From the NCBI RefSeq assembly GCF_900176335.1, contig NZ_FWXW01000005.1, positions 226,669-290,668 on the forward strand: 64,000 bases of DNA, in the 5' to 3' direction. This document shows positions 53,469 to 61,869 of this stretch, piece after piece. How positions within the stretch are numbered: the first letter of the stretch is position 1; the number at the start of each line of letters is the position of its first letter. The translations under genes were made by a program, and so were the position numbers. Source of the DNA: Papillibacter cinnamivorans DSM 12816. Lineage in GTDB: Bacteria; Bacillota; Clostridia; Oscillospirales; Oscillospiraceae. The notes below the pieces were generated by a model that saw only the letters and a list, made by a program, of their open reading frames with translations, was not told where the DNA came from and ran no database searches.

Positions 53469-54491
53469 TTACTCCGATGCTTTCAGTCGGATTCTGGGAT
53501 CCAGCCAGGAGACGCCCAGATCGATGAGCAAATTCACAACGGCAAAGATGACCCCGAAGACAAAGGTGACTGCCACGATGCTGTAGGGGTCCTTATTGAG
53601 GATGACGTTGAGGCTGTATTGGGAGAAGCCGGGGTACCGGAAAATCACTTCAATCAGAAACGCGTTGCCCAGAAGCGCCGCCACCTGAAGCCCGTAGATG
53701 GTGAAGGTGGGAATAAAGGACGGCTTCATCATGTGCTTCATCACCAGTCTGGTACTGCTGACACCGGCCACTCTGGCAAACGCAATATAATCGGCGTTGA
53801 TGTTCTCGATCATGGAGGAACGGTGGATACGGGCCTGATAGGCGATACTGCCCAAAGAGATGCTCAGAGTGGGCAGCACCAGACTTTTCAAAACCTTGCC
53901 GTACAGGGCCCAGTTGCCCGCCAGCAAAGCGTCCAGCCCCGGCATCCCGGTCTTCACGATCTCCTCCGGAATGGAGGGTACGCCCCCGATGGGGAACCAT
54001 TTGAGGGTATAGGCAAAGAGAATCAGGAGAAACAGTGCGATGACGTAAGGCGGAGTCACCACTCCCAGATAGGAAAGGAACCGGATTACGTTGTCGATCC
54101 AGGTATTCTTGAACAGGGCGGACACCGTCCCCACCAGAACCCCGAAAATCAATATGAGAATGGCGGCGTAAAAGGCCAGCTCCAGGCTTCTGGGAAGATA
54201 GGTGGCGATATCCTGGCTCACGGCGTGATGGGTGTAGAGGGACTGACCGAAGTCGCCCTTCGTCACCACGCCCTGGAGCCAGTGGAAATACTGGACCACC
54301 AGGGGGCGGTCAAAATAAAGCTCATGGCGCATCCTCTGAACCGTCTCCTCCGGCGCCATCACGCCCAAAGAGAGCCGAACCGGGTCTCCGGGGATGAGGC
54401 GGATGAAGGAAAAGATCAGAAAGGACAGCAGCATCAGCACCAGGATAAAGTGCACCGCTCTTTTCACAAGCATCACGAATGTATTCTGCAT
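53469..54491 (-). CDS. Dipeptide ABC transporter permease (DppB-like)
   Basis: The 340-residue protein begins with a membrane segment and IFSFIRLIPGDPVRLSLG, typical of DppB/OppB, and has the EAA-type loop DYIAFARVAGVSSTRLVMKH plus NAFLIEVIFRYPGFSQYSLN. Six membrane segments are expected. Only five bases separate it from DppC. Confidence 0.94.
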   Translation of the reverse strand: MQNTFVMLVKRAVHFILVLMLLSFLIFSFIRLIPGDPVRLSLGVMAPEETVQRMRHELYFDRPLVVQYFHWLQGVVTKGDFGQSLYTHHAVSQDIATYLPRSLELAFYAAILILIFGVLVGTVSALFKNTWIDNVIRFLSYLGVVTPPYVIALFLLILFAYTLKWFPIGGVPSIPEEIVKTGMPGLDALLAGNWALYGKVLKSLVLPTLSISLGSIAYQARIHRSSMIENINADYIAFARVAGVSSTRLVMKHMMKPSFIPTFTIYGLQVAALLGNAFLIEVIFRYPGFSQYSLNVILNKDPYSIVAVTFVFGVIFAVVNLLIDLGVSWLDPRIRLKASE

Positions 54492-54518
54492 GGCAACCTC
54501 ACTTTGTTATCAGACGCC

Positions 54519-54562
54519 CCGCGCGGGGGCGGCGCGGCGGAAAACGCCGCCCCCGCGCGCTT
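54519..54562 (-). terminator. GC-rich hairpin between the binding protein and permease genes
   Basis: GCGCGGGGGCGGCG pairs with CGCCGCCCCCGCGC. In the middle of an operon such a hairpin often lowers permease transcription relative to the abundant binding protein or stabilises the upstream RNA end. Confidence 0.6.
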
Positions 54563-54594
54563 TGAGCGTCCGGCTTATGGTCGCTGATTTTGCA

Positions 54595-56235
54595 TTACTT
54601 GAGCATCACAAAGTTTGCAAGATAGTAGTTGTATTCGGAGGAGGCATACATCTTGCCTTCGCTCACAGGCCAGGTGAAGACCTTGGAGTTCCAGGAGGGC
54701 TTGGTGGCGGAAACCATGGCGTAGACGGAGGGTACCACGTCGTTTACCAGGTATTTCTGGATCTCGCTGTACTTCTGGAGACGCTCGGTGTTGTCCACGG
54801 TCTTGAGAGCTTCGGTGATCATCTGGTCAAAGGTGGCATCCTGGAGCCATTCGTTCTGGTTCCAGTTTCCGGTGGTCCAGGAGGCGTACTTAAACTCCAG
54901 GAGGGAGCCGGCTTCCGGATAGTTGGCCGAGCAGAAGGCGTTGGTGACGTTGGGGCTGGTGTCGACGGCAGCCTCGTTGTTGCAGAAGAGGACCCAGGGC
55001 ACCTCGCTGATGGTGACCTTGAAGCCTACGGCCTCCAGGTTGCTGGCAAGGAGCATGGTGAGCTTTCCGGTGTCGCCGTTGCCCTGGATGTAAGCCAGCT
55101 CCACGGGGTAGTCGGCGAGATTGTCGGCGTACTTGGACAGGGCGATCTCTTCCTTGGCCTTTTCGGGATCGTATGAGTAACCCTGGATGGTGTTGTCGGC
55201 GCCGAAGAGGTTGGGCGGGACGGGACCGTTGGGTTTCTCCACGTCTCCGTACACCGCGATGAGGGCGTCATAGTCGCAGGCGTAGGAAATGGCCTTGCGG
55301 ATGTGCACGTCGTCGGTGGGGGCCTTCTTGGTGTTCATCATGAAGTAGTTCAGGCCGTCCTCGGAGACCACGGCGGACTTCACGCCCTCGGTGGTAAGCA
55401 GGGCCTGGAGGGTCTCGTTGTCCTGATGACCGTGGGCCAGGTCAATGTCGCCGCTGGCCATCATCATCTTGGTGGTGGCGGAGTCGGTGAGCTGAGTGAA
55501 GGTGGCCTCGTCGGGGGCTTCCGCGGGCAGAGTGCCCCAGTAGTTTTCATTCTTGACCATGTCCACGGACTCGCGGATGGTAAACTTCTTGATCACATAG
55601 GGGCCGGAGCCTGCGGAATTGGTGAGGAGGTACTCCTTGCCGTAGTCGCCGTTATCCCCGTAGGAATTATCCTTCACGGTGTTGGCGACCAGGAGGGTCT
55701 TATTGACGATCTTCAGGCAGGTGAGAGCGGTAAGGAAGGGTCCGAAGGAGCTCTTGAGATCAAATTCCACGGTGTATGTATCCACCGCCTTGACAGAGCC
55801 GAGGATGTCGGTGAATACATAGGCATACCCTTCGCCCAGCGCCAGCATGCGCTCCATGCTGTAGACCACGTCGTCGGCCGTCATGGGGGTGCCGTCGGCA
55901 AAGACAACGTCGTCGCGGAGCTTGAAGGTCCATTTCAGGCCGTCGTCCGAGGTGGTCCATTCGGTGGCCAGGAAGGGTTCGGGCTCACCCGTCTCCCGGT
56001 TGGGCACAACGAGGGATTCATAGAGGTTTACAAAAATGATCAGGTCGTTCTCGCCCGTTCCCCTGGCGGGGTCCAGGGTTTCCGGGGTGGCGGTGCAGGT
56101 GGCGCGCAGAAGGGTGGGCTCGCTGGAAGCCTGTTCGGTGGGGGTCGGGGTCGCCGACGTTCCTCCGGAACATCCCGCGAGGACGGCCATAGATACTGCC
56201 AACAGCAGACATACGGCCTTCTTCAGCTTTTTCAT
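54595..56235 (-). CDS. Peptide-binding lipoprotein of the ABC transporter (DppA-like)
   Basis: The 546-residue protein has a lipoprotein signal (LLLAVSMAVLAGCSGG, lipidated Cys near residue 22) followed by a Ser/Thr/Pro linker and the family 5 binding fold (LRATCTATPETLDPARGTGE, LKWTFKLRDDVVFADGTPMT, ADDVVYSMERML). A C-terminal lobe ends near WNQNEWLQDATFDQMITEAL. It captures peptides or similar ligands outside the cell. AGGAGG lies before the start. It lies directly downstream of a dipeptidase gene, supporting a dipeptide substrate. Confidence 0.94.
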   Translation of the reverse strand: MKKLKKAVCLLLAVSMAVLAGCSGGTSATPTPTEQASSEPTLLRATCTATPETLDPARGTGENDLIIFVNLYESLVVPNRETGEPEPFLATEWTTSDDGLKWTFKLRDDVVFADGTPMTADDVVYSMERMLALGEGYAYVFTDILGSVKAVDTYTVEFDLKSSFGPFLTALTCLKIVNKTLLVANTVKDNSYGDNGDYGKEYLLTNSAGSGPYVIKKFTIRESVDMVKNENYWGTLPAEAPDEATFTQLTDSATTKMMMASGDIDLAHGHQDNETLQALLTTEGVKSAVVSEDGLNYFMMNTKKAPTDDVHIRKAISYACDYDALIAVYGDVEKPNGPVPPNLFGADNTIQGYSYDPEKAKEEIALSKYADNLADYPVELAYIQGNGDTGKLTMLLASNLEAVGFKVTISEVPWVLFCNNEAAVDTSPNVTNAFCSANYPEAGSLLEFKYASWTTGNWNQNEWLQDATFDQMITEALKTVDNTERLQKYSEIQKYLVNDVVPSVYAMVSATKPSWNSKVFTWPVSEGKMYASSEYNYYLANFVMLK

Positions 56236-56252
56236 TTTCTTTTCCTCCTATA

Positions 56253-57665
56253 TTATTTTGTCAGTTCGTACACTGCCAGTCCGTACATTTTTGCGTTGCG
56301 CAGGATGTTCGCCGCCGCCGTCCGCTCGTTGGGGGAGTGGACGGTGAGTTCCTCTCCCGGGTAAACCGAGCCGAAACAGACGCAGTTGGGAAATGCCCTG
56401 GCGTAGGTTCCGCCGCCGATGGAGTAGAGGACCGATTTCTCCCCCGTAACCTTCTCGTACACCCCGCACAGCTTCTGAATCAGCGGAGAATCGGCGGGAA
56501 CGTACAGAGGCTTTTTGATCCGTTCCTCCGTCTTTGCATACCCTTCCCTTTCAAACCGGGATACCAGGCGGCCGGCGAGCTCCTCAATGGAGCAGGTGAC
56601 TGGGGTTCGCATGTCGAAACGGAGAGTCAGCTCGCCGCCGGAGAGCCGGAACATCCCCAGGTTCAGGGTCAGGCCGCCGGACACCTCGTCCGAGCAGGCA
56701 AGGCCGAGGGCGTTCCCGTCCGGCTGATCTCCCAGCAGGTTCAGAACGGTTTCCAACTCTTCCTTCTCCCGGTCCGAAAGGCAGCCCGGGGAAACGAGAA
56801 GCCGGAAAAGCCCGCCGATTGCGTTCACGCCTTTTTCCGGAGTCATGGCATGGGCGCTTTTCCCTTTTACTGCGATAAAGAGATTTCCGTCTTTCTCGGA
56901 TATGGAAACCGAACCGAGGGTTTCCGGCAAAGACTCCGCCGCCCGCTTCAGGGCGGCCAGCCGTTCTTTGTCCGGCATCGCAAGCCGGGCCGAGGCGGCG
57001 GCCGGAACCAGGTTCACGGCTTCTCCCCCCTCCATGGAAATCCCGGAAAAGAGATCTCCGGGGAGCTTTTTCGCCAGGGCAAGGGACAGGATCCCCTTTT
57101 CCCGGTTGACCACGGTAAACATCCCGTCGGGGGAAAATCCCATGGTCGGGGTCTCGCAGTGGGCCGTGTAATACTTCATGCAACCCCATCCGGTCTCCTC
57201 GTTGGTACCCACGATGATGCGGACCCGCTTATTCGGCCGGAAGCCCGTTTTTTTCAGAGCGTACATACCGTAAAGAGAGGAGAGGAGAGGGCCCTTGTCG
57301 TCGGCCACGCCCCGTCCCCGGACCATCCCGTCCGTTTCGGTCATTTCATAAGGCGGGGTCTCCCAGGCGGAAAGATCTCCGGGAGGGACCACGTCCACGT
57401 GGGCGAGAATCCCCAGCAGTTCCTTTCCCTCTCCCCAGTCGATGGTCCCCACATAGCCGCCGTGGTTTTCCGCTTCAAAGCCCAGGGAGGCTCCCAGGGC
57501 CAGCACATGGTCCAGGGCTTCCGCCACCGCGGGGCCAAAGGGAGCGTTTTCCGCGGGAGCGCCCTCCACGCTGGGGATCTTCACCTGCTGCCGGAGGGAT
57601 TCAAACAGTTTTTCTTTTAATTCGTCGATTTCCCGGGAAATGCCGGGAAACACATCGCCGCCCAT
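56253..57665 (-). CDS. M20-family dipeptidase (PepV/Sapep-like)
   Basis: The 470-residue metallopeptidase has the zinc-site motifs GILAHVDVVPPGDLSAWETP (His and Asp), GRGVADDKGPLLSSLYGMYA, VGTNEETGWGCMKYYTAHCE (catalytic Glu) and near the end GGGTYARAFPNCVCFGSVYP (His replaced in form by the usual C-terminal ligand region). A lid domain lies in the middle. It should cut imported dipeptides in the cytoplasm. The gene begins 3 bases after the stop of the next upstream gene. Confidence 0.92.
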   Translation of the reverse strand: MGGDVFPGISREIDELKEKLFESLRQQVKIPSVEGAPAENAPFGPAVAEALDHVLALGASLGFEAENHGGYVGTIDWGEGKELLGILAHVDVVPPGDLSAWETPPYEMTETDGMVRGRGVADDKGPLLSSLYGMYALKKTGFRPNKRVRIIVGTNEETGWGCMKYYTAHCETPTMGFSPDGMFTVVNREKGILSLALAKKLPGDLFSGISMEGGEAVNLVPAAASARLAMPDKERLAALKRAAESLPETLGSVSISEKDGNLFIAVKGKSAHAMTPEKGVNAIGGLFRLLVSPGCLSDREKEELETVLNLLGDQPDGNALGLACSDEVSGGLTLNLGMFRLSGGELTLRFDMRTPVTCSIEELAGRLVSRFEREGYAKTEERIKKPLYVPADSPLIQKLCGVYEKVTGEKSVLYSIGGGTYARAFPNCVCFGSVYPGEELTVHSPNERTAAANILRNAKMYGLAVYELTK

Positions 57666-57668
57666 GGC

Positions 57669-58739
57669 TTAATACCCAGCGACGCCCAGGTCCTTGCAGA
57701 TTGCCACAAGGCCGGGCTCCACATAAAAGCCGTCCTTCTCCATGGCCACGTCGTCCAGATAGATGGAAGGATTGAGAACCATGCCGTCGGTGTGGTTGGC
57801 GGCGACCCAGCTCTTTCCGCCCAGGCCCTCGCCCTGCGTGCCGAGGCCCACTTCCACGCAGCCGAAGATCCGCTCATCCTCTTCAATACGGCCGGTGGGT
57901 TCCAGAACGCCGGGGTTGAAGCCGCAGGAGATGTGGGCGAGCCAGTACATTTTCTCATCGTTCCAGCTGGCCATCCATTTGCGGAAGAGGTGGGCCTCGC
58001 GGCCTTCTCCCTCGATCTTGGTGACGACGCCTTTTTCCACGGTGAGGATCACTTTATTTCTCATGACGCCGATCTCCTGGGGCGGGAAAAGGCCGCCGTC
58101 GAAGACCAGAGTTCCGTTGATGGTGTCCTCGATGGGGCAGAAGGAGGTCTGTCCGCCCAGCATGACGGAGACGCCCTTCTCGTCGGCAACCGTACCGCTC
58201 TGGCGGCACAGGCGCCCTTCGCACAGGCAGGAAAGATCGGTTCCGGCGGGACTGGTGATGCGCATCTTCTTGGCCGCGTTGGTGAGATCGCAGATGCGGT
58301 TTCCCAGGGCGACGATCTTCTTGTGGTCATACCGTCCGATGACGTTAATGAGCATGTCCACGTCCATGGCGGCGGCGGTGAGCTGTCTCGTCCCTGCGTC
58401 CATAGCCTGTTTCCAGCCGCGGGTATAGAAAAGCTGGTAGTCGTACTCGATCCAGACGTCGGCCGCCTTGATGGCTGCCAAAACCGGAGGCGTAGGCTCG
58501 ATCATGATGGCTTTTTCCAGGCTGGCGGGATACTGCATGACGATGGGATACGCGCCTACCTCCATGGCGGCGCCGGCGGTGGCGTGCACCACGCGCTCGT
58601 CGCTGGTGGTATCGGTGGTGATGAGCACCGTTTCGCCGGGCTGAACCAGCATAATCTCGCGGATAATCTTACGGGCCGCCTGCTGCACTTCCCAATTGAG
58701 ATAATAGGTATGGGAACTGGGCTGAGTTGATGCTTTCAT
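57669..58739 (-). CDS. M29-aminopeptidase / NicX-like hydrolase family protein
   Basis: The 356-residue protein resembles the family that includes M29 (AmpS/T) aminopeptidases and 2,5-dihydroxypyridine dioxygenase. Visible parts: LVQPGETVLITTDTTSDERV, HATAGAAMEVGAYPIVMQYP, NGTLVFDGGLFPPQEIGV and AHISCGFNPGVLEPTGRIEE, DERIFGCVEVGLGTQGEG and AANHTDGMVLNPSIYLDD. Its Glu/His/Asp-rich C-terminal half fits a two-metal site. The place in the operon favours a peptidase or amino-acid-derivative hydrolase. The exact reaction is not clear. Confidence 0.75.
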   Translation of the reverse strand: MKASTQPSSHTYYLNWEVQQAARKIIREIMLVQPGETVLITTDTTSDERVVHATAGAAMEVGAYPIVMQYPASLEKAIMIEPTPPVLAAIKAADVWIEYDYQLFYTRGWKQAMDAGTRQLTAAAMDVDMLINVIGRYDHKKIVALGNRICDLTNAAKKMRITSPAGTDLSCLCEGRLCRQSGTVADEKGVSVMLGGQTSFCPIEDTINGTLVFDGGLFPPQEIGVMRNKVILTVEKGVVTKIEGEGREAHLFRKWMASWNDEKMYWLAHISCGFNPGVLEPTGRIEEDERIFGCVEVGLGTQGEGLGGKSWVAANHTDGMVLNPSIYLDDVAMEKDGFYVEPGLVAICKDLGVAGY

Positions 58740-58795
58740 ACTTTCGCACTCCTTTTCATTTTCATTCCGGCATTCTGTTTTTTATTGATCACAAA

Positions 58796-60004
58796 TCATT
58801 CCCGATAGCTGTCTAACGCTTCGGCAATGCGTTCCACGGCTTTCATGGCCTCCTCGTCGGACCAGAGGCACCCGTGGATGATGCGGAGATGCCCGTCTCC
58901 CCTCGCGCCGTAGTTTTTCCCGTCGTTGACGGCCACCTTGGCGCAGGCGACGAGGTGCTCTGTGATTTTGGCGGAAGAGCCCAGCCGGGAAACGTCCACC
59001 CAGGAGTAAAAGCCCGATTCCGGCAGGAGCATGGAGACGCCCGGCACCTGGTTTAAAATCTGGAAAGCCGTCCTTCTGCGGAAATCATACTTTTTTCGGT
59101 ATTCCTCCATGAAATCAGGGTTCCGGAAGGCCGCCAGAGCCCCCCACTGGGAGGCGGTGCAGGTAGCTCCCACGACGCTCACGGCGGCGCCGTAGAGAAC
59201 ATCCATCACCCGGTCGCAGGCGATAAGGTATCCCACCCGGAGGCCACTCAGGCCCATTCCCTTGGAAACCGAGCACACGGTAATGGTCCGCTCCCACATC
59301 CCGGGTAGAGAGGCGGGGGATACAAACTCAATGCCGTCGAAGACCATATCCTCAAAGGCCTGGTCCACCACCAGCACCAGATCCCGCCGGCAGATCATCC
59401 TGCACAGCTCCTCCAGGTCCTCCCTGCGGAAGACGGTGGCGGTGGGATTGTTGGGGTGGGTGAGCAGGACCATCTTGGTCCTGTCGGTCACCGCAGCCTC
59501 AAAGGCAGCGGGGTCCAGGCGCCAGCCGTGCTCTTTGTCCAGAGGCACCGGCACGGTGACGGCGCCCAGGAGCTTCGGATTTAAAAAATTGTTGGGGTAG
59601 CTGGGGTCCGGCACCAGCACCTCGTCCCCGGGATTCAAAAAGACGGACATGGCGTAGTACAGACCCGAGTCCGATCCGGGGGTAATCATCACGTTTCTTT
59701 TGGGGTCCGCCTCCAGCCTGTGAAAAACCCGGCTGCGGCGGGCGATTTCCTCCCGGAGTTCCGGCATGCCGATGGGCATGGTATAGTGGGAAGCAAGTCC
59801 CGAGGTATAGGCTTCCACCAGGGCTTCCTTCACCGCGCCGGGCAAAGATGCGTCGGGATAGAAGGGATCGGCCCAGCCCATGAGGGTCACCCGGTTTTCG
59901 GCCATGGCCGCGAACCCGTCTCCCACGTCGGCCTTGGTCACTTTGGAAAAGAGACCGCCCTGCACTCCCCGGTACCCATTCGCCAGCTTGCTTTCAACAT
60001 CCAT
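58796..60004 (-). CDS. PLP-dependent class I/II aminotransferase
   Basis: The 402-residue protein has the fold-type I pattern: PGSDSGLYYAMSVFLNPGDE, LTHPNNPTATVFRREDLEEL (N-P-x-N-P-T), VVDQAFEDMVFDG and the PLP lysine in CSVSKGMGLSGLRVGY, with an Arg in LRIIHGCLW near the end. It moves the amino group of an amino acid released from imported peptides. It lies 15 bases after ridA on the same transcript. Confidence 0.92.
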   Translation of the reverse strand: MDVESKLANGYRGVQGGLFSKVTKADVGDGFAAMAENRVTLMGWADPFYPDASLPGAVKEALVEAYTSGLASHYTMPIGMPELREEIARRSRVFHRLEADPKRNVMITPGSDSGLYYAMSVFLNPGDEVLVPDPSYPNNFLNPKLLGAVTVPVPLDKEHGWRLDPAAFEAAVTDRTKMVLLTHPNNPTATVFRREDLEELCRMICRRDLVLVVDQAFEDMVFDGIEFVSPASLPGMWERTITVCSVSKGMGLSGLRVGYLIACDRVMDVLYGAAVSVVGATCTASQWGALAAFRNPDFMEEYRKKYDFRRRTAFQILNQVPGVSMLLPESGFYSWVDVSRLGSSAKITEHLVACAKVAVNDGKNYGARGDGHLRIIHGCLWSDEEAMKAVERIAEALDSYRE

Positions 60005-60019
60005 GTCGGCACTCCCGCG

Positions 60020-60400
60020 TCAGCCGACCAGGGCGATGGCTTCGATTTCCACCATAGCTCCCTTGGGAAGCTGAGAAACCTCCACCACGGCGCGGGCGGG
60101 CGGCGGGCAGGTGAAAAAGGTGGCGTAGACATCGTTGATTTTTGGAAAATCGGCCATGTTCCGGATGAAGATGCCGCATTTCACTATAGTTTCGGTGCTC
60201 CCCCCGGCTTTTTCCACAAGGGTGACCACATTTTTCATGGACTGGGCCACCTGCTGCTCAATGGTCTCGGGCATCACGCCCGTCTCCGGGTTTATGGGGA
60301 TCTGGCCGGATACATATATCGTACCGTTGCCCACAATTGCCTGGGAATAGGGGCCGATAGCCGCGGGTGCCTTGTCCGTCTGGATTACCTGTTTACTCAT
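60020..60400 (-). CDS. RidA-family enamine/imine deaminase
   Basis: The 126-residue protein matches RidA: APAAIGPYSQAIVGNGTIYV, SGQIPINPETG, EIEQQ-type middle and the conserved Arg-equivalent region near CGIFIRNMADFPKINDVYAT, then PARAVVEVSQLPKGAMVEIE. RidA removes reactive enamines produced by PLP enzymes, which suits its partner aminotransferase. First gene of the long operon. Confidence 0.94.
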   Translation of the reverse strand: MSKQVIQTDKAPAAIGPYSQAIVGNGTIYVSGQIPINPETGVMPETIEQQVAQSMKNVVTLVEKAGGSTETIVKCGIFIRNMADFPKINDVYATFFTCPPPARAVVEVSQLPKGAMVEIEAIALVG

Positions 60401-60502
60401 TCCTGTCGTCCTCTCCGTATTGGTAATATGGAAGCCTTTTCACGCCCGGGGATTCGGTTCATGTCCGGAAAAACCGGCCCTAAAACCCCGCCGCCTATAA
60501 GA

Positions 60503-60537
60503 AAAAGGCGCCCCAATCCAATCTTGCAGCGCCTTTG
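60503..60537 (-). terminator. Attenuator-like hairpin in the ridA operon leader
   Basis: On the minus strand AAAGGCGC pairs with GCGCCTTT around about 18 bases and is followed by TTTTTCTT. It lies about 100 bp before ridA and inside the transcript, so it may be a regulated terminator. Confidence 0.5.
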
Positions 60538-60585
60538 CTTTCTTTTCGACAGCTTTATCATCCCTTGCGGTATCCACTTTCCTGT

Positions 60586-60614
60586 ATTATAATCCATTCC
60601 CATTTCACTGTCAA
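60586..60614 (-). promoter_or_regulatory. Consensus promoter of the ridA-peptide operon
   Basis: On the minus strand TTGACA (60614-60609), a 17-bp spacer and TATAAT (60591-60586): both hexamers and the spacing are perfect. Confidence 0.85.
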
Positions 60615-60626
60615 TATGTTTAGCGT

Positions 60627-60648
60627 ATAATGAAATAATTTTCATTAT
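60627..60648. promoter_or_regulatory. 22-bp palindrome, probable operator
   Basis: ATAATGAAA and TTTCATTAT flank TAAT as a perfect inverted repeat. It begins 13 bp upstream of the -35 box of the ridA operon and lies about 55 bp from the -35 box of the divergent regulator gene. The divergent regulator is the likely binder. Confidence 0.65.
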
Positions 60649-60702
60649 GAACGTTCTTTCACTCTTTTCTCCTTATATAATAAGCTTTTTTACATTCATT
60701 TA

Positions 60703-60731
60703 TTGACAATTCCCGGAGTTTATGCTATCTA
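60703..60731 (+). promoter_or_regulatory. Promoter of the YheO-like regulator gene
   Basis: TTGACA (60703-60708), 17 bp, then TATCTA (60726-60731), about 40 bp before the start codon. Confidence 0.6.
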
Positions 60732-60772
60732 TGGAAACGCCGGCCCGTAAAAAAACTGTTGGAGGCGCTGTC

Positions 60773-61471
60773 ATGGAAAACATCACCGTCACGCTCACCG
60801 AAACCGATCGAATCGTGCTGGAATCCTATAAGCAGTTTGCGGAGGGCCTTTCCAACTATCTGGGCGACGGGTATGAAATCGTGGTACACAGTCTGGAAAG
60901 CCTGGACAACTCGGTGGTCAAAATCATCAACGGGTTCCATTCCGGCAGGCGCGAGGGCGCCCCCATCACGGATCTCGCCCTTTCCATGCTCTCCCGGATC
61001 CGGGAAACTGACGACGTGCCGTTTATCTCCTATCACAGCACCAATAAAAAAAGCGAGCCCATCAAAGCCTCCACCATCGCCATCAAAGGGGAAAACCAAA
61101 GAATCATCGGCCTTGTGTGCATCAATTTCTATCTGAACACACCCTTTGAGACCATATTGAAAAATTTCCAGTCTCGGGGAGACGAAAAACAGATGTTCAT
61201 CTCCGAAAATTTCGCCGAAAACATCGGAGACGTGATAGAGAACGCCGTGGAGCAGGCCCGGCAGACGGTAAACGGCTCGCCCCTGATCCTGCCGAGCTTC
61301 CGGAACAAGGAGATCATCTCCATCCTGTACGGTCAGGGCATCTTCAACCTGAAGGACGCGGTGGTCCAGACCGCCGACATGCTGGGAATCTCCAGGAACA
61401 CCGTCTATATGCACCTTCGGAACCTGAATCATGCAAACGGCCAGTCGGAACAGGAAAACGAGCAGTCATAA
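60773..61471 (+). CDS. YheO/DauR-family transcriptional regulator
   Basis: The 232-residue protein has an N-terminal PAS-like YheO domain (FAEGLSNYLGDGYEIVVHSL, TIAIKGENQRIIGLVCINFY) and a C-terminal helix-turn-helix (VVQTADMLGISRNTVYMHLR). The related DauR controls D-arginine catabolism. It is divergent from the ridA operon, so it probably senses an amino acid or derivative and acts at the palindrome between them. The ATG at 60773 follows GGAGG; an upstream ATG at 60722 lies in the promoter and is unlikely. Confidence 0.88.
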   Translation: MENITVTLTETDRIVLESYKQFAEGLSNYLGDGYEIVVHSLESLDNSVVKIINGFHSGRREGAPITDLALSMLSRIRETDDVPFISYHSTNKKSEPIKASTIAIKGENQRIIGLVCINFYLNTPFETILKNFQSRGDEKQMFISENFAENIGDVIENAVEQARQTVNGSPLILPSFRNKEIISILYGQGIFNLKDAVVQTADMLGISRNTVYMHLRNLNHANGQSEQENEQS

Positions 61472-61479
61472 AAATACGC

Positions 61480-61524
61480 AAAAAGCGCCCGTCGGAGAAA
61501 AATCTCTCTCCGGCGGGCGCTTTT
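61480..61524 (+). terminator. Terminator after the YheO-like gene
   Basis: AAAAGCGCCCGTCGGAGA and TCTCCGGCGGGCGCTTTT form an 18-bp stem ending in T residues, 8 bases after the stop. Confidence 0.85.
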
Positions 61525-61664
61525 CTGTGAAAATCCGGGAAAAACCGGGTCCCTCCCCTCTCTTTGATGCATACCCTGATAGTGAATTGTACGGCCGGGG
61601 TTTCTGTTCCCCCTTTGCCGGAACCCATCCAGAGCATTCTGAACGGTACGGGAGGGATCGCTAA

Positions 61665-61820
61665 ATGACATCCTGCGAATGGGCGGCCACCGTCACACTC
61701 ATCGCCACCGCAATCGCACAGGGAAGAACGTCCGACGAGCTTGTCTTTCTGGCGGCTTTATTCACCCAGCTGGGGGATACGCTGGTAACTCTTTCACAAA
61801 CTCCTCCGAAGGGCTGCTGA
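61665..61820 (+). CDS. Small DUF6774-like protein
   Basis: A 51-codon gene, starting ATG at 61665 behind GGGAGGGA, encodes a small hydrophobic-helical protein: TVTLIATAIAQGRTSDELVF then LAALFTQLGDTLVTLS. The pattern A-Q-G-x-(S/T)-x-(D/E)-E-L-x-x-L-A-A-x-F-(T)-Q-L-G-D-T-L is that of a family of about 50-residue proteins in clostridia without known function. It is too short to appear in ordinary frame lists. The neighbouring DUF4153 gene is convergent with it. Confidence 0.68.
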   Translation: MTSCEWAATVTLIATAIAQGRTSDELVFLAALFTQLGDTLVTLSQTPPKGC

Positions 61821-61869
61821 TAAAAGATTTTGTATACGGCCTCATCCGGCAATCACGGGGGTCGTTCCG

